Of a stretch of DNA of 64,000 bases, positions 45,001 to 57,489 are shown piece by piece. The notes under the pieces were generated by a model. The model was not told the DNA's origin, ran no database searches, and worked only from the letters and a program-made list of their open reading frames with translations. A program made the translations under genes and the position numbers. The stretch comes from Pezicula radicicola. Taxonomy: Eukaryota > Ascomycota > Leotiomycetes > Helotiales > Dermateaceae. The stretch covers positions 1,149,705 to 1,213,704 of the forward strand of contig PDUO01000001.1 in assembly GCA_003008705.1 (NCBI GenBank), given 5' to 3'. Positions within the stretch are counted from its first letter, which is position 1, and every line of letters starts with the position of its first letter.

Positions 45001-47582
45001 TTGTACTTGGGGCATTGAAAGACTCTTGTTGCTCTATGAATTGGAGCATTTCATCGTCGTCATCGTCGTCAAAGTCTCCATACTCTCCTTCCACCCTCGC
45101 CTCTGCCGCCTTCGCTTGGCCAGTTGTGTTCCTGATTTCATTTTCTTCTTCAAGCATATCTTCAAAAAAGGCCTCGTCGACTTCAAAAGCAATAGGTGAA
45201 GGATCCCGATAAAAGTTTGGTTGTTTCAAGCCTAGAGAAGGTCTCTCTCGATCACTCTGAGGCCTTGATTCACCTGGTTGCGAAACAAAGGGTTGGGGAC
45301 CTTTTTCACGCTTGGCAGGAGCGAAAGGATTTGAAGTACTGGGCTCCGTCCTGGCCTTAGAAGGTTCGGAGTGCGATCTGTCTTGTATCCGTTGAGTTGT
45401 CTCAATTGTGAAATTATGGAGAACTGGAGGTATCTGGGTTTGGAGTATAACTTGGTTACTACCAGTTATACTTGATCCTGACGGCAGTGGACCATGAGCC
45501 TCACGACTTTTTGGTGGCGATGAAATAGTGGCAGGCACACTAGTTTCTGAACCATAACCAAAGCCGGCCTTGATTGCGCCCGAAGAACACAAAAGCTGGC
45601 CGATTCTTGTTTCAATCTCTCTGAGCTCCCGCGTCTTTTGCGCTATTCTCTCTACATCGCCATCTTCATCGAGACCCTCATACATTCGCCGAGCGAGTTG
45701 CTTCTTCTCTGCTAAGGCGGCTTCGTGCTGTTTCTGTTCTGATATGAGAGCTGAGTATGCCTTTTTCATATCCAACAAGCCCTTTCGCTCCTCCAGAAGG
45801 TTCGTAGGCGCTGGTTCCTCAATATCTAAATAAGTCATGACCTGTCCGCCATTCTTGGCGATATTCTTCTCTAGATTCCGGAAATATTGATCTAACTTGG
45901 TAGGGTTTTCTAGAAACAGGTTTATAACCTTTTTCTCCACCAACGAGATACTGGAATTTGGAGGGTTTTGGCTCGAGGGTTGCTCAGAACGTGTATTTGA
46001 GCGAGATAATTTTGAAGGTGAGCCTCGCAACAAATTTGAGTTGATAGTTTGCTGTCTAGCATTGGTGTTCTGTGACATGGGCCGCAGAGGACTTCCGGGT
46101 CTTGATTTTGCATCTTTCGGTGATCTAGGTCCACTTTCCTCCCCTTCAAATACAGGGATGTTTTGCAACTTGAAAACTTTAGGACTTTTTTGAACCCTAG
46201 GACTATTCTTGATCATAGGATGAGGCGAACAAGTAGCTTGCCTTTCCTCGTGGTCCAGGATTTCCTCATCATCCGAATCTTGAATTACGCGAGTTTTCGG
46301 AAACTTGGGTAGGGATCGCTGCGGCGATTGAGCAGCTGTTGTGGCCGTTGTGTGCCGGGGTGCAGGCGATGCTTCTACTTGAATGGCCAGTCGAGGCTGA
46401 GGCTTAGAATCCATAGCTCGGCGGTCGCTTTGTGGTAAAGTCGATGGTGAACTTGCAATTCCGCTTTGTCGGGAAGAGTGCTTTTTGACTTCGTCACCTA
46501 ATGGGATGCGGCTAACGCTCTTCCTAACACGAGTCTCTACTCTACTAAGAGTCTCGGTCACGCTGTACTCTTCCTCTGAAAACCCGAGTTCAGTCTGGGC
46601 GGCCTCTACACTGGCTCTTAAAGGCTTATCTGGAGATCGACGCGATTTCGGAGTGTGCGAGCGCGGCACAGCGACCACTTCCATCTCATCAATATCCACA
46701 AAACCAGCTGGGGATGCGGGCCTTTCCGTTCTCTTTGGCCTCTCTGAGTACCGTTCATGCCTGTCTTTTCTTGGGGAGGATGAGGTTGCCATATCATCAC
46801 TTTTTCGCTTTTTCCCACGCTTTGTAGGCGGCTCTGCTCGAGACGCTGAGTCCTCTCGCCATATTACTTGAGGATCGCCCCAAACTTCTTGGGAGCTACT
46901 TGACTTGGACGACGGTCGTTCAGCATCATCGTCCGCTGTCAAATCCACGGACTCGACGGTTTCTAGCTTGAGCTTTGATATTGGACGTGGGGTCGGTCTA
47001 GGAGTTTGCCTGGGTGTTTGAGGAGTTGGAAAGGATCTCGAGAGTACAGATTGTAGTTGATTGCCAGGTGTCTTCGCGGATGGAGTGCCTGAGTAAATTA
47101 GCCACCAGATAAGAACAACCACTGAAAATACTCCTACCATTTGTTCTTAGGAGCGTTGTATAATTTTGCATCAGAGATGCAGAACCCGATGTTGACGCAG
47201 GAGTAGCTAACTGATGTAGTGGCTGGCTGACAAGAAGACCAGGCCTCGACGACCTCGGTGCAGACGCTAACTTTCCCATCGAACTATCTATTGCACTGCT
47301 TCGAGGATCTTGACGCGCTTCAATTCTTGGAGTCGTAGATGGCAACGCTGGGCGCAAGAATTCCTGCGCGACATCGATTATTGGTGGAGCCCGTCGATTT
47401 CGAACCGGGCTCGGGGACGGCGGTGGAATCTGCTGCTCTAAGACGTCGTCGTCGAAATCTCCGTACAAATCTTCTTCAGACTCAATCGCAATGTCGCCCA
47501 CGGGCGGAGTGACTTTGTTTTCCAATAACCAAGAAATATGACCGGCAAGATTATGTCGAGTCATGAGGCGCTGCTGTCGCAC
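42070..47582 (-). CDS. RecQ-family DNA helicase (Sgs1/BLM/QDE-3 type)
   Basis: Long RecQ helicase used in recombination control and, in Neurospora (QDE-3), in quelling. Exons in minus order 47138-47582, 43298-47088 and 42070-43248, with two 49-bp introns, give 1804 aa. The N-terminal 880 residues are disordered with acidic patches. Helicase motifs start at about residue 885: GFRHNQSEAIN (motif 0), LMPTGGGKSLCYQLPA (Walker A), VIDEAHCVSQWGHDFRPDY (DEAH), ALTATAT and YYQETGRAGRDG (motif VI). The zinc site of the RQC domain follows (CRRTQILAYFGE, CGYTCDNCKSD). An HRDC domain lies at about residues 1545-1625 (TEANLREMAMNWTLTLDEML). The last 100 residues are Gly/Ser/Arg-rich and basic. ATG 47582 was preferred to 47564 because it has A at -3. 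Confidence 0.94.
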
Positions 47583-49946
47583 ATTTTTCTATACAAGGCC
47601 ATTGATGTGCTGGGGGTAGATAGCTGCAGTCGGAGCGAAAATCTGGTCGAGTTGACTGTTGTTGACCTTGAAGTTGGGTTATCTATTGTTGAAGTTCGAA
47701 GGTCTCGCGTCAGTCGCGGTAAGTTCTTCGCGGCGCGTTGCATGCACGTGATGTCCCCGCTTTCATATATGTTGTCATGCTAATGCGGCATGATCTTGGT
47801 GGTTCAAGCAGACCAAATTTCTTTCTAGGCAAGTCTCACTACGAAGTACAATCCCTTCCATCTGTCATGTCAAATAGCATCACCTTTCCGTCCGTCACAG
47901 ACTGCTATCCTAATTGTCATGCTGCTCTTGCAACTTTGTGGGACACATACCAATGTGGTATTTCTGAATCGTGCACAACCTGCTCTAGGACCTTTCTAAA
48001 CCTCCCGATTTCTGTCCTGCTGTGCACCTATTCGCCAAGTATCTGCTTTGGAAGTAGCTGCTTTCTTGCCTAGACGGCGGCCAGACCCTATTCTTGGTTG
48101 CTGAGTGCATCGCCTTTCCAGTAATGTGTGTGTCAACGCAGGAATGTGGAGGAAGAGGAAGAAGCACCGAACATAGAGAAGACTTAAAAAAGTAAGCACG
48201 GTTAAGATTTGTTTAGCCGTAAGCAGGGTACCTGTAATTTCAAGGAAGCTTAAATCGGACAGGAAATAGGTATCTTGATGGCAATGCGACAAGTTCAGTC
48301 GAGAACAGACTGACTGTACGGAGCGGAGAGAATGCAGTTGCGCAACAGATCTCTTCTATCGCCCATGAAGTATCTTCGAAAAATATGCCATGGCAGATGC
48401 ACCTTGCAGAGGTCCATCTCCTGAGAAACCTCTTATCAACCATGCACATGGTCTTCAGCCCTAATTTGGTCGCTGAACCTTGGAGCATAGATAGCATCTG
48501 CTTCTACTCCCAATGGCTGTTTCTTGACAGCCGTACCCGGTCTGGTTTGTTGTCTCTCGGCAGCTAATGTGGTAGCGACCGACGATCTGGGATTTAGTCT
48601 TCGGAGATCTTCCAGAAGCAACGGGAAGACAAGCAGCCTTGATTCGCCGAAATTTCAAGAGATAAGACTTCCCGTGGGGGTTTCTACGATTCAACAACGC
48701 CAAAAAGAATTATCCGCCCGGAACAGTTGATGTGACGCAGCGAACAAAAGGACGCCGGCCAACACCTCAGACCAAGATCAAGCGAGCATCTACCAATCAG
48801 AGATTCCGTCAATAACGCATCGATTTGTCGTCGCACAGTATGGACCCGGCTGGCTGATTACCCAGAAGAGGCATTTCTCACATACTTATCATGGACAAGT
48901 GGAGGAGTCGTCGTCAACAATTGACCAAGGCTTCTCTGCTGTAGAAGACGATGATGATATGTCCAAGGCTGCCGCGGAGAAGGAGCAGCAGCCTTTATGT
49001 GATTTTTGCATCTCATGGCTCATGCAAAAACTCAGCTTCTTATCAGTTTCAAGTGGATCGATTGCCTTTTTGGGTTTTCGTCAGAGATAAGGACGTGTAC
49101 TGTAGGCTTCAGGCTTGCCCAACAAGATCACTCACTAGCTACCTAAGGTACCTACTGTACCTACCTACCTACCTACCTGCGGTACAAACTCTGCACCTGT
49201 ACCACTCGCAACCTGGGAGGCCGCTCGCTATCTGTGGTGGCGGCCTAGTGCTTATTAGTACATTCTGCGAACAACGTCTCTGATAACAAGTTGGAAGACC
49301 AATCCCATTGCGCAGAGGGTCAATCTAACTTCTTCTCAGCCTTCAGTCATTTCTCTCGCTTCTTAACTACTCGTACGCCTCTTGCAAGTCGCAGGGACGA
49401 AGCTCCAGAAGCCATTGCGCTGTACTCGAACAAGCTTCATGTCACAGCCTTGCTTGCCCGTCAACAGTATCTTTACTGTAGCATTATTGCATCACCATCT
49501 TCATGTTCTTACTGCATTGTTCCCCTCCTTGCACCAGCTTGTATATGTATTTCTAGTCTTGCACCCCAAATCTAAAGCTTGGAACGCACCACCCCTGGGC
49601 TCCAGTGCTCCACCATTTCATACTGTACTTCTCGGGTATTTCGATACTTGAGCCAACCAGCGGTGGTGGCTTCCAGGATCTCCACAAGGTGCACTGTTCC
49701 TTTCGTAACCCGCGGATTTACTGTTTTGCCCGGCAGCTTAGCTCTGGTGGTGAGTACCGGAGATGCTTTGTCTGCGGGTTGACGTCGCTAATCTTCGAGC
49801 TCAGAAGCATTTTATAAAAAGAGCTAGCTACCTGCTTCCCATTGCACACCTTCTGCAGATTATCCAGTTGTTCCAAACCCTCCACATAACCTCGAGGCTG
49901 ACTAAATATACAACTTCTGTCAATACAGTCGGCACATTAACTAGTC
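47583..49946. other. Long intergenic region upstream of nitrate transporter
   Basis: About 2.36 kb without a supportable gene. A (TACC)n microsatellite lies at about 49155-49180. HGATAR sequences, the kind bound by GATA-type nitrogen regulators, occur near 49085 (AGATAA) and 49283 (TGATAA). Such short motifs are expected by chance. The last 100 bases resemble a fungal leader. Confidence 0.5.
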
Positions 49947-51870
49947 ATGGGTTTCAAGATCGCTACCTTGTGGCAGGCGCCAGTGATTAATCCCGTCAAC
50001 GGCAAGGCTCGCTCCATTCCCGTCTTCAACCCAGTCAACGTTCACGGTCGGGTATTTCTTTTTGCATGGTGGGGATTTATGATTGCTTTCTGGTCATGGT
50101 AAGTTTGCTTCAATTGCAATGGCAGCCCTACAATGGAATTTGCATACTAAGTCGGTGCAGGTGTAAGTCTCAAGTTCTCGGAGCAACTCTGCCCGTGCAG
50201 GGTTCAATTTACTCATTGCTTCTAAATTACACATGGGTTACTCACACTTGGGTTCCTCCTAATATATCCAGAATGACTGAACTAACTCTAAGTCCCTGAC
50301 CATTAGATGCGTTTCCACCATTGCTACCACTCACGGTCAAGAAAGATCTCCACCTCAGTCAAAATGAAATTGCCAATAGCAATATAATTGCTCTCACAGC
50401 AACGTAAGTTGACTGTCCATCTCAGCCGTTTAAGTTTATATGATTGATCTGCTGAATAGCCTCCTCGTTCGTCTTGTCGCGGGACCTGCTTGTGATCGGT
50501 TCGGTCCTCGTGTTACCTTTGCTGCTTGCTTGCTGATCGGCTCTCTTCCTACTGCTCTGGCTGGCACCATCAGCACTGTCGCTGGTTTATACGTTATTCA
50601 ATTCTTCATTGGGATTCTTGGTGGCTCATTTGTACCTTGTTAGGTGTGGTCTACCGGATTCTTTGGTAAGTAGGCAATCCCTGACTCCCCATGCATCGAG
50701 CCTAACTGGACCTACAGACAAAAATGTCGTTGGAACCTCGAATGCTCTAACTGCAGGCTGGGGAAATGCTGGTGGTGGAATCACATACTTTGTCATGCCA
50801 GCAATTTTTGACTCTCTCATGGCCAAGCAACACTTGAGTGCTCATGTAGCCTGGAGAGTCTCCTTCATCGTACCCTTTATCCTGATCGCTGCCACGGCCA
50901 TCACCATGCTTATCGTTTGCCCCGACACCCCGACTGGGAAGTGGGCCGACCGCCATATGGCTGTTCAACAACGACTTCAAGCACACAGTGTCAGGCCAGA
51001 TGTTGTTGATATCCCAGGTTCCATCACCGACCGAAAAGCAATCACACCTCCCCGGAGGAATTCAGGCGACGAGAAACGTATGGACGAAGAAGCTGGTATC
51101 GCCGCAGCCAAGCACGGCTCGCACGACCACGAGGCAAAGATCAGCGAACAAGAGATGTTGGCCACTGCAAATGGCGAGGTTATTGTCAAACCAAGTTTAA
51201 ATGAAGCAATAGAAGTCATATTCAGCCCCCAGACTTTCGTTGTGGCTGGATGTTACTTTGCCTCGTTCGGCGCAGAGCTCGCCATCAACTCAGTACTGGG
51301 AACCTACTACTTAAAGAATTTCCCCAAGCTTGGTCAAACTGGTACGGGTCGATGGGCCGCCATGTTCGGTCTTTTGAACGTGGTCTTTCGCCCACTTGGA
51401 GGGATCGCTGCAGACATGCTTTACCGCAAGACAGGATCTGTCTGGAGCAAGAAGATCTGGCTCCACGGCTTGGCGATCATTTGTGGCGTATTCCAGATTG
51501 CCATTGGACTTGTGGACAGCCATCAACACAGCACCATGTTCGGACTGGTCGCTGGAATGGCCCTGTTCCTGGAAGCTGGAAATGGGGCTAACTTTGCACT
51601 CGTACCTCACATCCATCCTTTTGCAAATGGTATCATCTCTGGTGTCACTGGTGCAACAGGAAACCTTGGTGGTAAGTACCTATTTCATATCTGTTCTTCA
51701 AAACACAGCCTGACTATTTGATCTTAGGTATCATATTTGCTATCATCTTCCGCTACAACGGCACAAGCTACGCCAAGGTCTTCTGGATCATCGGCGTCAT
51801 TACTATCGCCATCAACATTGCCGTATGCTGGATCAAGCCAATTCCGAAAGGTCAAATTGGTGGTCGTTGA
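49947..51870 (+). pseudogene. Nitrate transporter (NRT2/CrnA type) with internal TAG
   Basis: Major-facilitator nitrate/nitrite importer of the plasma membrane. Exons 49947-50098, 50161-50162 (2 nt), 50307-50403, 50460-50665, 50718-51671 and 51728-51870 add up to 518 in-phase codons. Landmarks are NPVNVHGRVFLFAWWGFMIA in the first membrane segment, [10 protein letters not shown] (MFS loop motif), the two nitrate signatures AGWGNAGGG and EAGNGANFALVPHIHPFANG, a long central cytoplasmic loop (about residues 240-310) and a short C-terminus. Codon 145 is TAG (50641-50643) in SFVPC-stop-VWSTGFF, where homologues have Gln. Everything else looks intact and canonical, so this is either a very recent loss, an error in one base, or a transcript altered later. 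It is called pseudogene on the stop alone. Confidence 0.8.
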
Positions 51871-53676
51871 ATCATGGATGAGGTTATTGTCTTATAGTTT
51901 AGCGAGACTTTCTGTATTTGCACTTATGAACGTTAAAAATAATACATGAATTATATTTCTGATAGAATTGATGTTCCTATTCTTATCCATTCCATGTTTG
52001 ACTATGTATTCAATGTATCTAAGCATGATGAGCCTGAGATCTCCTCTAGTCAGCAAACTTGCCAGGGTAATATATTTTGAGATAGCCTGCTGCGTGCCGG
52101 GGAGATGTTCTACCAACATGTGGAGCAACCATCGCCGAGGAGAAAGGGGACACTCGCTTGAGTCGCTTGTATGGGAGAGATAAGCGAAGGCCCCCTTTTA
52201 AGCCTTACTGAATAGGTGAAGAGGCCATTTGGTGCACATTTCCTCGTTTCCCCGTCAAAGACGCTTTCTGCTCCTCTGCTCCTCTGCTCCTCCAGTCTCG
52301 ACCAACACCTGGAAATCAAACAGGCTGAAAAGTACGGAGTAGCTCAAGCGAAACTGCCAACGGATCCACTTCCACCGACTGACGACACTCTGTGACAGAG
52401 TCGTCCTTGAGATAATTGCTCTCGCTTTCAAATGCGAGGCCAGAGACAAGCAAAAGAGTTTAAAGAGAGTGGCAGGAGGGCAGGAGTCTCTCACAATGCC
52501 ATTGTTTAGCCTATTTTTTATTTTTTATTTTTTATTCCATCACGTGGTTTACCGAAATCTCGTCCCGTCCTGTCGAACACGTTGAACACGTCAAATACGT
52601 CAATTTCGCGAACGAAAATAATGTTATCATCTGTCAATCCAATTTCCGCTGGCGCCCAAACTCTCACCACGCCATCTCCTTTTGGACAGCTCGCATCTGG
52701 CACGAGTCGTTGATTTAGTTCGTGAATTGAAGCTGCGCAAGTGTTCGCTGATACCGACCGTATGGCATGGCAGTCAAGACTCAAGAATCAATCAAGGACG
52801 GAGGTGGCGCTGTGGATTTGATCAGCAGGCTGAAATATTCGTTTAGATCCTCCTTGTGCCGCGAGTTTCAGGGCATGGCCTCTGAACATTGGCATTGTGC
52901 TGCGCCGTTGGCCCTGCAACTGGTGGCTGCCAGGTACAGTAGAAAGTAGGTACTGTACCAGCAGCCCCAGGAACCAGCGCCCTTTAGTGGCCAGGCGCGG
53001 CCTTTTCAGCAGGCGAAGAAGCCCCTGGCTTGTGCCCTACAGGCCAGGCGTGCCAGGTACTGAAATTACTCACTCCTCAAAGGGCCACAGCGATGCATAA
53101 AAGCGAGGATAATACGGATAACCTCTTTTTAAGCATATGCACAACAGGTGCCCCATGCTGCTGATCAGGTCGTGCGCGTTGCTCATTGGCTATACAGCCC
53201 AGGCACCACTGATCGGCCTGTCCAGTCAGCGTGCGTCTCATTTCCCTGTCGCCGTGTTGACCCCTTAACCTTCTCCGCAGCGCCTCACCTCATCTCGCTG
53301 ATTTTCTCCGCTCGCACACACACTGCTGTCCAGTCTCGTCAAAGGTGCGCGCAAAAATGCTAATTTCTATATGCAAAATGCAAATGCAAATGCGACCTAC
53401 CTTTAATACGAAGTGGAGATGCGTTGCCTTGGCGCCCACTCTCAATTCTCCGGCGGCTTAGCCCTGTTACTAGTAGCCTGGGGAGCGTTTGAAATGAACT
53501 CCCTTAAAAGTCTCTCAGCTCCCTCCGTGCTTGATCCTTCTCTCTTCCGCTGCCCTCGTACTGTTGCTTCCCTTGCGCTCCTCAAGAGTACATAATAGTC
53601 AGTCGCTCAATAATCTTGTATCTTTGATACACCACACTCTTTAAGGTCTCTTTTCTGCACAATCTCTATCTTCACC
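51871..53676. other. Intergenic, no gene seen
   Basis: About 1.8 kb. Short TTTTTTATTTTTTATTTTT repeat at about 52511-52535 and CTCCTCTG triplication near 52270. AT and GC content fluctuate. The promoter of the wall-protein gene is at the right end (CTCTCTCTTCC-rich leader). Confidence 0.45.
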
Positions 53677-54483
53677 ATGCGTTACTCCTTCATCTCTGCC
53701 ACCTTGTTGGCCATTACTTCTTTCGCCAGTGCCCAGACCACCGGTTTCGATGCCATTACCTCTCCCACCCAAGGCCAAGTCGCCACCGCTGGTTCGACTT
53801 TGGATATCATCTGGGAGCCGGAGGATGTCACGGGAACCATCACCATTACTCTCCTAGAGGGCTCATCTAGCAGCACCCTCCAGCTCGGCGACGCTATCGC
53901 AAGTAAGTAGAGGACGCATATGTTGCGAGGAATATGCACTAACCTTCGCGCAGCCGGTATCGATAATCAGGCTGGCAAGTACAGCTGGAGCATCCCATCA
54001 AGCATTGGATCTTTCGCAACCTATGGCTTCAAGATCTCCCTCGACGCCGCACCAGAGACTTTCCAATACTCCTTCCCATTCCAAATCACCGGAACCAGCG
54101 GTTCAAGCAGCTCGGCCAGTGCCTCAGCAACCGGCAGCGTGACTTCAACAATGACCGTAAAGCTTACCATGGGCACTGTTTCCTCTACCGCCTCGGTGAC
54201 CATGACCTCGTCATCAGCAAACAGCACCACCACCCTCGCCCCAACCGCAGCATCGAACACCACTTTGGAGTCAGCTGTCACCGCCAGCGCATCCTCCAAT
54301 ATCTCCACCACTCTCTCCAAGAACACTGTTACTAGCACTGCTACCAAGACCTCTGGTAGCAGCAGCAGCGCTTCGTCAACCTCTAGCGCCACCTCAACCG
54401 CAACTGGCAACGCTGCTATGTCGAATGTCGCAACTGGCAGCCTCGCACTGATCGGTGGATTGTTGATGGCATTCGCTTTGTAA
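53677..54483 (+). CDS. GPI-anchored Ser/Thr-rich cell wall protein
   Basis: Exons 53677-53902 and 53954-54483, with a 51-bp intron, give 251 aa. A signal peptide covers about residues 1-19 (MRYSFISATLLAITSFASAQ). Residues about 20-125 form one domain of the Kre9/Knh1 N-terminal (Ser-Thr-rich GPI-anchored membrane) type: ITSPTQGQVATAGSTLDIIW, TITLLEG, GKYSWSIPSS and YGFKISLD. A Ser/Thr/Ala-rich stalk of about 105 residues follows, heavily O-glycosylated in such proteins. The C-terminus is a hydrophobic tail (GSLALIGGLLMAFAL) with a likely GPI attachment site near the NAAMSN stretch. Location: outer plasma membrane or wall. The precise role is unknown for this family. Confidence 0.9.
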
Positions 54484-54868
54484 GAGAGAATATATTGGAG
54501 TTGGATAATGATACTTAATTACTTACTTGGCTGGAATATTACACTTCTATAGGAGGGGAGCATTTGCATATGGGAGGTAGCATCTGGCGCATTTACGATG
54601 ACCATCATGAACAATACTTCTAGGATTCTTATTTTCTCCTTGTCATCCTTTCTCAATACCCCGAAGAGTTTTTTAGCCGTTGGGTTGTCTTCTATGAATG
54701 GAAAGCAATGTCATTCGTTTCTATGATATATATCGTTCCGTTATTTGTTATTCGTCCCTATAGTCTCTATTTCATTTCCCTTGGAAACGAACCATGCCCT
54801 CTTTCATTTTTATAAAGGGCAACCGGTTTCGACCATACAGATGCGTGCTCAGTCTTAATTAACACGCT
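54484..54868. other. Convergent 3' flanks
   Basis: 385 bp between convergent genes; no exon or repeat recognised. Confidence 0.45.
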
Positions 54869-55371
54869 TCACTTCTTCCCGAGCTTCTCGTTGACCGTCT
54901 TTCCAGCCGCACCGTCAGGATTGAAATTCTTTCTACGATCCCGTCAGCATATATCGTCTCCATTTCGCCTAATTCCTCGGGCCACAGCATCGATCAGACT
55001 TACCCGACAGCACTATCACTAGCAAAAGCACCACCAATCTTCTCACCAATTCCACCAATGGCCCCATCCTTCTTGAATTCCTTTCCAATGGCTCCATCTT
55101 TGTTGAGCAGAGGTTTGTCGTTTGTTTCTCCTGTGATCTCCTGTTTTATTGCAAGAGTGCAAGTGAGCGCGAGAAGGGTAAGAGGGTTTGGCCAGGGATT
55201 GAGAGGGGTGGAACATACAGAAGCTTTCTCGTTGGCTTTCTTGGCCATGTGCTCGGGTTGCTTCCCTGGTGTTGTTTGGATTGCTTCTGGGATGACCTTC
55301 ACGAAGGCGCGGGGTGAGGTAGTGAACGCCCGGGTGCTCTGGCGAGCAATTTTTGGGGTGTAGCGAAACAT
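54869..55371 (-). CDS. Small mitochondrial-type protein with DGAIG repeats
   Basis: Exons in minus order 55219-55371, 55004-55140 and 54869-54932, with introns of 78 and 71 bp, give 117 aa. The N-terminus MFRYTPKIARQSTRAFTTSP is a strong mitochondrial presequence: basic, no acids, with an RxFTTS cleavage-like motif. After a Lys/Glu-rich linker the C-terminal half has repeated Gly motifs: KDGAIGKEF, KDGAIGGIGEKIGG and NPDGAAGKTVNEKLG. The last exon restores the third repeat; without splicing the frame ends early. Function not known. Repeats of this kind occur in short fungal proteins of unknown role, and I do not recognise a named family. Confidence 0.75.
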
Positions 55372-57489
55372 GCTGCTTTCCTAACGAGGTATTCGTTTAA
55401 TAGGATCGGTTTTGCTTTGGAGGGTAGATGTTTATTCTCGAAATGAACCCTAATTCTTCGTTGGGAGAGAAGATGTGGAAAAGATGAGGTGAAAGAGAAA
55501 AGGCGGAAGGGGCGAGAGAGGTTGATGCCTTTGTTGGCAGTGACCTCTAGTGACCTGCAAGCTAAGGGATTATTGATGACGGCACTTCGTTGGGAGGTAT
55601 GGACTTATCGGCACTCAGGGTCTGGGGGCCTAGTGTCTCAGGGTCTTCGCCAAGGGCCTTCTGTTATTGTGGGATGCGGGTCCGGGGTAGCATGGTAGCA
55701 CCTGCCCTGACTTGAAATACTGTAAGTACAGTAATAAGTTGTATCCTTTGATGCCAATCATTTAGAAGAAAAGAGAGAGAAAACAATATGCCCGATAAAC
55801 GCAGGACCAAGTATACATACAAATAAACCGTACAGGTCACAGAGTCCATCTTGTACAGGATGTTTTGATTCACAAGTTGCTGATAATATCTGATGTCTTC
55901 GCAGCTTGAGACAGCTATGGCGAACCTAAGTATTTACGATTTTCTTTGCCGCACCATCCCAGAGGGACAAACCACCCGCTATGAGTTGACGCGACTGGAT
56001 TATAACGATGCTTGAAATGTATCAACCTTAGTGAAATTTGTTTCGTTCCATTTCAAGATTGGCTAGCTTGTGTCTCGTGCTTGTACTTGTGCCTTGGGAT
56101 AGAAAGTTTGTAGGATGGATGTAGCCACTAGCAGGATGTCAAGAGGATCGCACAATTACTTCCTCAAGCCACTGGTACTTAGCCCATTGTGGATTTTTAA
56201 GTACTTACATACATGCTAATAATATTAGGGTCCTCGAAACATTTCCAGACTTCTCCGGAAATCGCCAACTAGGAATGCTTGGCAACCACGACTTACATCT
56301 ATAAACGCCACATGGTTACCATGAAATTCCAGACCTATAGCCGTTCCACTTCCTCGCTAACGGTAGCTAGTCTCAGCATGCTAATGGTGGTAAACTTTAC
56401 GCGGAGGCTTACCTTTCTCAATTTGCCTTTGGCAAGGCTCGAGAGATCTACTATCTTAGAAAGCTTTAATTCCAATGGGTCTATGTTCTCCTTGGTGTAT
56501 ATTAGGATGCTCTTTAATGTTTTCTAGATTGCAACATCTCAGATGGGTTCTAGATGGCGCCCGGTAGTATATTCACTTTAGCATCTATCGCTTACCACTA
56601 AGACAGCCGAGCAATCTCTAAACGTGCTAAATAACCTAAACGTAAGATATAAGTAATATAAGTCTCAAGCATTAGCTCTAACATATATATATTAATTAGG
56701 ATATTAACTATATATAAATGATGTTGCCTTTGTAACTAATAGTAGTAGTATTTACTAGTTAGGTAATATAATTATAATTTAATAATTTAATATATGTTAG
56801 CCCTATACTAATGTTTTCGTCTTTTTTTAACTAAATACTAGAGAGATAAAGGTACAATACCTTAATAAGAATAAGAATAAGAAGTACATCTACTTATATA
56901 TTAATATACAAATATACAAGAGCTTATATCTAAATTGTTATAGGCCAGGCCTTCTACACGACTGACACATGCCACATTAAGCCCCCAAAGGCTTATATAT
57001 AGTGAGGCGTAGGCTTCTAGTAGAGGCTATAGTTCAGTTTACTTGCATTCCGAATATATGTGATTCCCTACTATATAGTTGGGGCTCATTGCATAAATAG
57101 TATATATTTCTTTAGATAGGTAAGCTCTCAATAAACTAAATGTTACCTTTTTAATACATGTACGCTAGGTGTTTTAGAAAAGGAAACACTGTTTATAAAC
57201 TCACTTATCTATAGCCAGGTTACAACAATACAAGCACTACAGAGTATCACTTAGCTATACACCAACATCACTTGCACTTCGCCCTCTTACATGTAACTAG
57301 CAGAGCAATCTGCGTGCTTTCTCTTTATAGGAAGAACCTTACCAACTAACAACAATGAAGGCAAATGGCTATATAGCAGACAAACTATATGTATTGCAGT
57401 GTCAATAGTTGTAGTATAATCAAATCCTAAACAGTTGTTCATATTTACTTTCTCCAAGATCAACTAGTAGACTGCTGCCGTTTTCGTGC
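55372..57489. other. Transition into AT-rich DNA
   Basis: From about 56.5 kb the sequence becomes TATA- and TAG-rich with few CA or TG dinucleotides by eye. A fragment on minus near 56290-56560 looks like decayed coding sequence (KGKLRKVSLRVKFTTISML) but I cannot assign it. The segment 56936-57070 has a pattern like the end of a degraded retroelement. No intact gene. Confidence 0.45.

Noticed and set aside
47393..47410. A sequence resembling a tRNA T-arm (GGTTCGAA type)
   Set aside because: It lies inside the RecQ first exon, and no A-box or cloverleaf can be built around it.
48899..49090. Short acidic open frame upstream of the nitrate transporter
   Set aside because: No homology signal, no good leader, and no splice-linked continuation.
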